A program made the position numbers and the translations under genes. Below are positions 56,755-64,000 of a stretch of 64,000 nt of DNA, one piece after another; the stretch's first letter is position 1, and the number at the start of each line of letters is the position of its first letter. Source of the DNA: Sphingomonas sp. GTDB lineage: Bacteria > Pseudomonadota > Alphaproteobacteria > Sphingomonadales > Sphingomonadaceae. The stretch covers positions 1 through 64,000 of the forward strand of contig NZ_JAIXHL010000025.1 of NCBI RefSeq assembly GCF_030145815.1, in the 5' to 3' direction. The notes beneath the pieces were generated by a model. It ran no database searches. It had not been told where the DNA came from and was given only the letters and a program-made list of their open reading frames with translations.

Positions 56755-58140
56755 CTAGGAGGCCAGTGCAAATGCGCTGCTGCGGCGCGAGACGTCGGTG
56801 CCGGTGAGCCGGACGGTGACGCGGTCGCCCGGGGTCAGGCCGGCGGGGGCGAGCCGGGCGGTGACCGGGAGATCGCAGAGCTGGATGTCCGCGCCGCGCG
56901 CTTCGACCCCGGTTACCACGGCGTCGAAAACCTCGCCCTCGCGTCCGGACAGCAAAGCCGCTTCCGCCATTCCGATCACGGCGCGGTCGATCTGCCCGGC
57001 ACGGCTGTCTGAGCGCGCCATGGCCTTGGGCAGGCGTGGGAACGCTTGCGCAACATGCGTCGGCACCGCCTGACCGTTGGCGACGGCCAGCGCCGCCTCG
57101 ACCACATAGCGGTCGGCCAGACGCCGCAGCGGCGCGGTGGCATGGACATAGGGTGCGGCAACGGCGGCATGCCATGGCGTTTCGCCCGGAGCAAAGGCAC
57201 GAAAGCTGGCGCCATTGCCCGCGCGGCGAATCGCCAGCATTAGCGTCGCCTGGCGCGGGTCCGCCGGGTCGAGGGTGCGTTCGATCTGGGTGAGCGTCGC
57301 GCTGCCCGGCCAATCGACTCCAAGCGCCCGCGCGGTCAGCCGCAGCCGCGCGACAGCGCGATCATCGGGTTCGTCCATCACCCGGAACAGGCCGGTGCCA
57401 TGCGCTATCAGCAATTGCGCTACCGCCATGTTGCAGGCGAGCGAGAGTGCGGCGTTGCGATCCTCGCTGGCGTGGCGGGTGCGGAAGGTCAGCGTCAGGC
57501 GGCCATCGGCGTCATGTGCCACTTCCTGCTCCGGCGGATCGATCCGCGCCGCTCCGCGCGCCGCCTCCGCCCGGATCAGACGGTCGGTCAAATCGCCAAA
57601 GCCTGCAGGCAGGTCGGCGTCGGTCACGCTGGCATAGCCGAGCTTGGCGCGGCTGTGGATCACTGCGCGGGTAACCGCGTCGAGCGCAACCGCGCCGTCC
57701 GCATCGACCCGCACGCTGAACACGACGGCCGGGCGCGGTCCGTCGGGCAGCAGGCTGGCAGCGCCCTGTGACAGGACCGGCGGGTAGAGGCTGGCCTTGC
57801 CGTCGGGCAGATACAGCGTTTGGCCCCGCCGCCACGCTTCGTCGGCGATCGGGCCATCGGGATCGACGAACCAGCCGATATCGGCGATGGCATAATGCAG
57901 GATGAACCCGCCCTCTGAGGCGTCGATCGCGAATGCCTGATCGAGATCGGTCGATCCAGCGGGGTCGAGCGTGACGAAAGGACGGTCGGTCCAGTCGGCA
58001 TGATCGCTCGGCAGGCGGCCTGCCGCGCGTTCCGCTTCAGCCTGCACAGCCGGTGGAAAGCCGTCCGGCACCTGAAACGCGGTCCGGATCGTCGCCAGCT
58101 CGCGGGTGAGGATGCTGGCGGGATCGGCGAGAGTCTTCAT
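56755..58140 (-). CDS. RNase II/RNB-family exoribonuclease
   Basis: FVTLDPAGSTDLDQAFAIDASEGGFILHYAIADIGWFVDPDGPIADEAWRRGQTLYLPD. Confidence 0.92.
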   Translation of the reverse strand: MKTLADPASILTRELATIRTAFQVPDGFPPAVQAEAERAAGRLPSDHADWTDRPFVTLDPAGSTDLDQAFAIDASEGGFILHYAIADIGWFVDPDGPIADEAWRRGQTLYLPDGKASLYPPVLSQGAASLLPDGPRPAVVFSVRVDADGAVALDAVTRAVIHSRAKLGYASVTDADLPAGFGDLTDRLIRAEAARGAARIDPPEQEVAHDADGRLTLTFRTRHASEDRNAALSLACNMAVAQLLIAHGTGLFRVMDEPDDRAVARLRLTARALGVDWPGSATLTQIERTLDPADPRQATLMLAIRRAGNGASFRAFAPGETPWHAAVAAPYVHATAPLRRLADRYVVEAALAVANGQAVPTHVAQAFPRLPKAMARSDSRAGQIDRAVIGMAEAALLSGREGEVFDAVVTGVEARGADIQLCDLPVTARLAPAGLTPGDRVTVRLTGTDVSRRSSAFALAS

Positions 58141-58225
58141 CGCCGCACGCTAGCCCCGCGCGGCACAAACAAAAAGGGCGGCGATCCGCAGACCGCCGCC
58201 CCTTCATGCCGTTGTGGGCGTTGGA

Positions 58226-59437
58226 TCAGGCCAAAGCGGCCTTGAGATCCTCGACCAGGTCGGTGCGCTCCCACGGGAAGAAGTCGCCGTCGGGCTTGCG
58301 ACCGAAGTGACCATAGGCCGCAGTCGGGCCGTAGATCGGCTTGTTGAGCTTCAGATGCGTGCGGATGCCGCGCGGGGTGAGGCCGCCCAGCTTCTCGATG
58401 CTCTGAATCGCCTGCTCGATCTTGTCGTCGCCGACGGTGCCGGTGCCATGCGTGTCGACATAGAGCGACAGCGGCTTGCTCACGCCGATCGCGTAAGCGA
58501 GCTGGATCGTGCAGCGCTGGGCGAGGCCGGCTGCGACGATGTTCTTGGCGAGGTAGCGGGTGATGTACGCCGCCGAACGATCGACCTTGGTCGGATCCTT
58601 GCCGCTGAACGCGCCGCCGCCGTGCGGAGCCGCGCCGCCATAGGTGTCGACGATGATCTTGCGCCCGGTCAGGCCGGCGTCGCCGTCCGGGCCGCCGATT
58701 TCGAAGCTGCCGGTCGGGTTGATGTGATATTCGGTCGCGTCGCTGAGCAGCTCGGCGGGGATCACGTCCGCCACGACCTTCTTCACATAGGCCTTGAGCT
58801 CGGCTTCCTTCTCGCCCTGGTCATAGCCCTTGGCGTGCTGGGTCGAGACGACGATCGCGGTGCACGCGACGGCCTTGCTGCCTTCGTAGCGCAACGTGAC
58901 CTGGCTCTTCGCGTCCGGCTCCAGGAACGGGGCCGCGCCCGAATGGCGGTCGGCGGCCATCCGCTCAAGGATCTTGTGGCTATAGTCGAGCGTCGCCGGC
59001 ATCAAATCCGGGGTGTCGTTCGCGGCATAGCCGAACATGATCCCCTGATCGCCCGCGCCCTCGTCCTTGTTGCCGCTGGCGTCCACGCCCTGCGCGATGT
59101 GCGCCGACTGCGGGTGCAGATTGTTCTCGAAGCGCAGCGTCTCCCAGTGGAAGCCGTCCTGCTCGTACCCGATGCGCTTGACGGTATCGCGGACGGCCTT
59201 TTCGACCTCGTCCTTGACGCCCGGCGCCCAGTTGCCGGCTTCGTCCATGATGCCCTTGCCGCGGATTTCACCGGCGAGCACGACCAGCTGGGTGGTGGTC
59301 AGCGTTTCGCACGCGATGCGCGCTTCGGGGTCCTTGGACAGGAACAGGTCGACGATCGCGTCGGAAATCTGGTCCGAAACCTTGTCCGGATGGCCTTCGG
59401 AAACCGATTCGGACGTGAAGAGATAGCTGGAACGCAT
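58226..59437 (-). CDS. metK: S-adenosylmethionine synthase
   Basis: [30 protein letters not shown] ... [19 protein letters not shown]. Confidence 0.97.
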   Translation of the reverse strand: MRSSYLFTSESVSEGHPDKVSDQISDAIVDLFLSKDPEARIACETLTTTQLVVLAGEIRGKGIMDEAGNWAPGVKDEVEKAVRDTVKRIGYEQDGFHWETLRFENNLHPQSAHIAQGVDASGNKDEGAGDQGIMFGYAANDTPDLMPATLDYSHKILERMAADRHSGAAPFLEPDAKSQVTLRYEGSKAVACTAIVVSTQHAKGYDQGEKEAELKAYVKKVVADVIPAELLSDATEYHINPTGSFEIGGPDGDAGLTGRKIIVDTYGGAAPHGGGAFSGKDPTKVDRSAAYITRYLAKNIVAAGLAQRCTIQLAYAIGVSKPLSLYVDTHGTGTVGDDKIEQAIQSIEKLGGLTPRGIRTHLKLNKPIYGPTAAYGHFGRKPDGDFFPWERTDLVEDLKAALA

Positions 59438-59447
59438 GGTTTTCCTC

Positions 59448-59514
59448 AAAAAAAGGCCGGGCCGTTGCCATGCCCGGCTGGGGGTAAGGAGAGATATAAA
59501 GCTTTCCTTATATC
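59448..59514 (-). promoter_or_regulatory. metK leader: hairpin plus intrinsic terminator directly before SD
   Basis: Minus strand GATATAA-ggaaagct-TTATATC ... GCCGGGC-atggcaacg-GCCCGGC-C-TTTTTTT-GAGGAAAACC-ATG. Confidence 0.65.
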
Positions 59515-59522
59515 GCGCCGCC

Positions 59523-61085
59523 CTAGCGGGCGAAGCGGCGGAAGGCAATGGCGATGGCGAGCAACAATGCCGCCACGAGTGCCGCCGCCAGGTTCCCGAT
59601 CCGCGCGAACAGGGTCGGGGGCAGGGTTTCGGGCATCGGCGCTTCGATCGCCTTGGCTTCGCCCATGCCGGCTGCGGCAACGATCCGGCCACGCGCATCG
59701 ATGATCGCGGAGATGCCCGTCGGCGTAGCGCGCAAGATCGGCAGCCCTTCCTCGATCGCGCGCATCCGCGCTTGTGCCAGATGCTGGGGCGGGCCCCAGG
59801 CGCCGAACCAGGCATCGTTAGACGGGTTGAACAGGATCGCGGGACGCTTGGCGGGGTCAACCGTCTGCCCAGAGAAGATGATCTCGTAGCAGATCTGCAT
59901 GCCGATCTCGCCAAAGCCGGGCACGGTCATCGTCTTTGGCCCGGGGCCAGGCTCAAAGTCGATCTCGCCCGCCACCAGCCGCGACAGGCCGATCGGTTCG
60001 AGGATCGGGCGCATCGGCAGATACTCGCCATAGGGGACCAGATGCGCCTTGTCGTAGCGGCCGAGGATCGCGCCGCTGGCGTCGATCGCGAACACAGAAT
60101 TGGTCGCGGCGTCGAGCTTGTCGTCGCCTTTGAACAACAGGCCGTTGCCGCCGACCAGGGCGATGTCTTTCGGCCCGAGGGTCTGGGCGATCATCGCGCG
60201 GACGGTGCGTGGATCATTCTTGGCATACCAGGCGGCGGGATAGCCCTCCTCGATCCAGTAATCGACGGTCCCTTCGGGCCAGACGATCAGGCGCGGGACC
60301 GGGCCGCCGGGCAGGATGGTGGCGGTGTCGTTGGACAGGCGGATCAGCTCGCTCAGCGCCTTTTGCGCATAGGTTCCGTCGAGCACGGTTTCCTGCCCGA
60401 CATTAGGCTGGAGCACCCGGACGATCGGGCGGGCTGTTTCGATCGCTGAGGGCGTTTGGCGGATGTCGATGCCGGTGAGCGCCAGCAAAGCCACCGCAAC
60501 CGCGACCCCGGCGGGGAAGCGCCAGTGTCGCTGGCTGGCGAGCAGCAGCGCGCCGGCGACTACGATCGTGAGGCCCGACAGCGCATAGGTGCCGATCCAG
60601 CTCGCCGTCTGCGCTACGCCTGGCACTGGCAGCCAGATCACTCCGAGCGGGTTCCACGGATAGCCGGTAAACAGCACCGCGCGCAGATATTCGGCGACGA
60701 TCCATGCAGCGCCAGCAACCAGTACGAAGGGCAGATCGAGCTTGCGTCCCTGCCCGAATCGCCATGCCAGCCCCATCGCCAGCGCCGGATAGACGGCGAG
60801 ATAGAGCGAGAGCAGGACCACCGCGACATAGCCGAGTTCGGGCGGCATCTTGTCCTGATAGGTGAAGGCGTGCTGGATCCAGTTGTTGCCGACGGTGAAA
60901 TGGCCAAGCCCGAACAGCCAGCCGCGCAACAGCGCCTGCTTCAGACTCGGTGCCTCGTGGGTCAGGCGCAGCAGGATCGCGAAACACACCAGCCCCGCGA
61001 CCCACCAGTCGAGCGGGGCAAAGGCGGTGGCGGAGACGGCGCCGGTCAGCAGCGCGATCAGGCGGGGACGGGGCAGGGCGAACAT
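59523..61085 (-). CDS. lnt: Apolipoprotein N-acyltransferase
   Basis: [49 protein letters not shown] ... nitrilase domain. Confidence 0.94.
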   Translation of the reverse strand: MFALPRPRLIALLTGAVSATAFAPLDWWVAGLVCFAILLRLTHEAPSLKQALLRGWLFGLGHFTVGNNWIQHAFTYQDKMPPELGYVAVVLLSLYLAVYPALAMGLAWRFGQGRKLDLPFVLVAGAAWIVAEYLRAVLFTGYPWNPLGVIWLPVPGVAQTASWIGTYALSGLTIVVAGALLLASQRHWRFPAGVAVAVALLALTGIDIRQTPSAIETARPIVRVLQPNVGQETVLDGTYAQKALSELIRLSNDTATILPGGPVPRLIVWPEGTVDYWIEEGYPAAWYAKNDPRTVRAMIAQTLGPKDIALVGGNGLLFKGDDKLDAATNSVFAIDASGAILGRYDKAHLVPYGEYLPMRPILEPIGLSRLVAGEIDFEPGPGPKTMTVPGFGEIGMQICYEIIFSGQTVDPAKRPAILFNPSNDAWFGAWGPPQHLAQARMRAIEEGLPILRATPTGISAIIDARGRIVAAAGMGEAKAIEAPMPETLPPTLFARIGNLAAALVAALLLAIAIAFRRFAR

Positions 61086-61164
61086 TGCCCGCAGCTATCG
61101 CGCCTGACCGTGACAGATACAAGCGCGGTGCGTATTATGTAGCCATTACACCAGAGGAACCATC

Positions 61165-61467
61165 ATGCCTGAACCCGTCATCGTCGATATCCCCCACAAG
61201 CTTGGCCGTGACGCGGCGCGGGCGCGGATTGCGGGCGGGGTGGGCAAGATAGGGTCGATGTTCCCCGGCGGCGGCACGGTGGACGAGCGCTGGGAGGGCG
61301 ACACGCTGCACTTCACCGTTTCCGCACTCGGACAGACCGTCGCCAGCCGGCTGGAAATCCATGACGCGCACGTTCATGCCGAGGTGGATCTGCCACCGAT
61401 GCTGGCACTGTTTGCGGGCAAGATCCGCGAGAAGCTGATGCAGGAAGCGCCCAAGCTATTGAAATAG
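61165..61467 (+). CDS. Polyhydroxyalkanoic acid system family protein
   Basis: PVIVDIPHKLGRDAARARIAGGVGKIGSMFPG...WEGDTLHFTVSALGQ. Confidence 0.82.
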   Translation: MPEPVIVDIPHKLGRDAARARIAGGVGKIGSMFPGGGTVDERWEGDTLHFTVSALGQTVASRLEIHDAHVHAEVDLPPMLALFAGKIREKLMQEAPKLLK

Positions 61468-61514
61468 GGAACCGCGCTTGGCCCTCGTGCTTTTTTGCGG
61501 CGAGGAGACACGCG

Positions 61515-61763
61515 ATGAACCGATCGCCCCGCCCCTGGCTTATGATTGCTGTCGCGCTGCTCGCCACCGGCGGGCTGGGCAGTTGCGCCGGTACCGTTGC
61601 GGCGCATTACACCGTCACCGGCATGCTTCCGCTGGCGCCATCCGGCGGCGTCCCGGATTATCAGGCCGAACTCCGCGCGAGCGAGGCGGTGGCGGATACC
61701 GACACCGGCTGGGGCGAGCAGGCCGGCTATGCCGACCTGTCCTACGCCGCCGCCGATTACTGA
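61515..61763 (+). CDS. Small secreted/lipoprotein hypothetical
   Basis: 82 aa; LLATGGLGSCAGT lipobox-like. Confidence 0.5.
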   Translation: MNRSPRPWLMIAVALLATGGLGSCAGTVAAHYTVTGMLPLAPSGGVPDYQAELRASEAVADTDTGWGEQAGYADLSYAAADY

Positions 61764-63094
61764 GCCGGAGCGCTCACCCGCCAGATCGTGTTGCCGACAT
61801 CGTCCGCGACCAGCAGCGCACCGGTGCGATCCGCCGTCACGCCGACCGGACGTCCTTGCGCCTTGCCGTTGGCGTCGAGGAAGCCGGTGAGGACATCGAC
61901 TGGCTTGGCGTCGGGGACAGGCAGGCCGCGCGCGCCGAACGGGACGAACACGACCTTGTAGCCCGAGGCGGGGACGCGGTTCCACGACCCGTGCAGGCCG
62001 ACGAACGCGCCCTTGGCGAAGCCGCTGCCGAGCTTCACATCGGTGGCAAAGGTGAGGCCGAGCGGGGCGGTGTGCGGCCCCATCGAGTAGCTTGGTCGTG
62101 CAGTATATTCGCGCAGGTCCGGGCGCTCAGGCTGGACGCGCTCATCGACATAGCCGCCCCAGTAATTCCACGGCCAGCCGAAGAATTGGCCGATCGTCAC
62201 TTGCGTCAGATAATCGGGCGGGCCGTCCGAGCCGAGCATGTCGCGCTCATTGACCACGGTCCATAGCCGGCCTGTTTCCGGGTGTAGTGCGAGGCCGATC
62301 GGATTGCGTAGCCCTGCGGCAAAGATGCGGAAGCGCTTCGCCTGCGGATCGACCTCGAGGATCGTCGCGCGGTTCTTTTCGACGTCCAGCCCCTTCTCGG
62401 CGATGTTCGACGCCGATCCGACGCTGACCAGCAGTTTGCCCTCTGGCCCGGCGATCACGTCGCGGGTCCAGTGGTTGCCGCCGCCGGGCAGGTCGACGAC
62501 CTTCTCGCCCTTGCCGGTGATCTTGGTCTCGCCCGGCTTGAACGGGAAGCGGATCAGCGCATTGTGGTTGGCGACATAGAGCGTCTCCCCGACCAGCACC
62601 ATGCCGAACGGCGAATCGAGGCCATTGTCGGCGGTCAGCAGCACCGAGCGCGCCTCCGCCACGCCATCGCCATCGCCATCGCGCAGCAAGGTAATACGGT
62701 TGGCCGAAGGAACGCCGGCACCGGCGCGGTTCATCAGCTTCTTCATCACCCAGTTGGTGATGCCCCCCTCCTCACGCGGCGGGGAGTTGCTCTCGGCGAC
62801 CAGCACGTCGCCATTGGGCAGGCGATAGAGCCAGCGCGGGTGATCGAGCCCGGTGGCAAAGGCGTTGACCGCCAGCCCCTTGGCCGCGACCGGCTTCGCG
62901 CCTGCGGGCCAGCCGACCGCATCGGCGATTTTGACCGTCGGGATGGTCTGTTCGCGCGGCGCGACCAGCTTGGGGCGCACGCCGCTGGTGTCGCTCAGGC
63001 TGTACTGCGCGACATCGGGACGCGACAGATACCAATAGGTGCCTCCGCCGATGGCGACGATTGCAGCGGTGGCGATCAGAAGTTTGCGGCGCAC
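61757..63094 (-). CDS. PQQ-dependent sugar dehydrogenase / sorbosone dehydrogenase-like protein
   Basis: GLDHPRWLYRLPNGDVLVAESN ... FGMVLVGETLYVANHNALIRFPF ... GGNHWTRDVI. Confidence 0.9.
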   Translation of the reverse strand: MRRKLLIATAAIVAIGGGTYWYLSRPDVAQYSLSDTSGVRPKLVAPREQTIPTVKIADAVGWPAGAKPVAAKGLAVNAFATGLDHPRWLYRLPNGDVLVAESNSPPREEGGITNWVMKKLMNRAGAGVPSANRITLLRDGDGDGVAEARSVLLTADNGLDSPFGMVLVGETLYVANHNALIRFPFKPGETKITGKGEKVVDLPGGGNHWTRDVIAGPEGKLLVSVGSASNIAEKGLDVEKNRATILEVDPQAKRFRIFAAGLRNPIGLALHPETGRLWTVVNERDMLGSDGPPDYLTQVTIGQFFGWPWNYWGGYVDERVQPERPDLREYTARPSYSMGPHTAPLGLTFATDVKLGSGFAKGAFVGLHGSWNRVPASGYKVVFVPFGARGLPVPDAKPVDVLTGFLDANGKAQGRPVGVTADRTGALLVADDVGNTIWRVSAPAQ

Positions 63095-63098
63095 TGGT

Positions 63099-64000
63099 TC
63101 AGTCCTCGATTTCGGCTAATTCTTCGGGCGGGTGCAGGCGCAGGCGGCGGACGCGGGTGGTGTCGGCTTCCAGCACTTCGAGCGTCCAGCCGCTCGGATG
63201 TTTCAGGCATTCGCCCGCTTCGGGCACATGGCCGGCGAGGATGAAGGCGAGGCCGCCGAGCGTTTCGATATCCTCCTCGACCTCACCCAGCCGCGGGTCG
63301 ATCGCGGCGGCGACATCCTCCAGTTCGGCGCGGGCGTCGGCGTCCCAGCCGCCATTGTCGAGCGGAACCCACAAGGCTTCGGGCGCGTCATCATGCTCGT
63401 CGTCGATCTCGCCGACGATTTCCTCGACCAGATCCTCGATCGTGATCAGCCCCTCGGTCCCCGAATATTCGTCGAGCACGATGGCGAGGTGGGTGCGGCT
63501 GGCCTGCATCTGGGCGAGCAGGTCGAGCGTACCCATCGATTGCGGGACATAGAGCGGCTGGCGCATCAGATCGGTGATCTTGGCCGGCGGACCGGCCCCG
63601 GCGGCGAGGACGGCGAACACGTCCTTGACGTGAATCATGCCGATGACGCGGTCGAGTTTCTCGCGATAGACCGGCAGGCGGCTATGCCCCGCCTCGGCAA
63701 AGATCTGGACCAGTTCGGCAAAGCTGGTCGCTTCGTCGACCGCGATGATGTCGGCGCGCGGCACGCCGACATCGCCCGCATCACGCTCGCCAAAATGCAG
63801 GAGGTTGCGGAGCATCTTGCGCTCCAGCGGCGAGAGGTCGCCCTTGGTGGGCTTGCCGTCGCCATCGGCCTCATCGATCGCATCCTCGATGCGCTCACGC
63901 AGGGTTTCGTTCTGCTCTTCGCCGAAGAGCAGCGCGCGAAGGCCGCGCCATATTCCGCCTTCGCTACTACTGTCGCCGTTCCCGTTGCTACTGGGGCCGT
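63099..64000 (-). CDS. CorC/HlyC-family CBS-domain protein (5' end at or beyond window edge)
   Basis: VPRADIIAVDEATSFAELVQIFAEAGHSRLPVYREKLDRVIGMIHVKDV ... CorC_HlyC domain; frame open to the window end. Confidence 0.9.
   Translation of the reverse strand, partial: GPSSNGNGDSSSEGGIWRGLRALLFGEEQNETLRERIEDAIDEADGDGKPTKGDLSPLERKMLRNLLHFGERDAGDVGVPRADIIAVDEATSFAELVQIFAEAGHSRLPVYREKLDRVIGMIHVKDVFAVLAAGAGPPAKITDLMRQPLYVPQSMGTLDLLAQMQASRTHLAIVLDEYSGTEGLITIEDLVEEIVGEIDDEHDDAPEALWVPLDNGGWDADARAELEDVAAAIDPRLGEVEEDIETLGGLAFILAGHVPEAGECLKHPSGWTLEVLEADTTRVRRLRLHPPEELAEIED

Overview
High-GC alphaproteobacterial DNA, sphingomonad-like by gene content (inference). Left third (1 to ~25.7 kb) is accessory DNA: the end of a trb-type conjugation operon (trbL-F-G-I plus DUF2274), a candidate PD-(D/E)XK-like protein, a DUF4238 protein, a three-gene CsgG/Hfa-like secretion locus with a 1021-aa repeat protein, and a lasso-peptide locus. 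The lasso locus combines ECF sigma/FecR/TonB receptor/isopeptidase on the + strand with, on the - strand, luxR, luxI, PhyH-family dioxygenase, GntR, three tandem precursor genes, B and C. The three precursors (43-45 aa) are absent from the supplied ORF track because they are too short; I read them from the sequence. The accessory block stops at the 3' end of a tRNA-Thr(GGT) gene. The rest (25.7-64 kb) is mostly housekeeping: aminopeptidase P, L,D-transpeptidase, penicillin/AHL-acylase-like protein, oligopeptidase B, nrdA/nrdB, formaldehyde detoxification genes, ABC exporter, DNA glycosylase, 2 more tRNAs, trmB, metK, lnt. The best candidate for an undescribed system is the quorum-sensing-linked lasso cluster with its three-cassette precursor array. 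Second-tier candidates are the enlarged Hfa-like system, a metK leader with a terminator immediately before the Shine-Dalgarno, and two elaborate palindromes sharing one architecture. All family calls come from reading translations; no database search was run.
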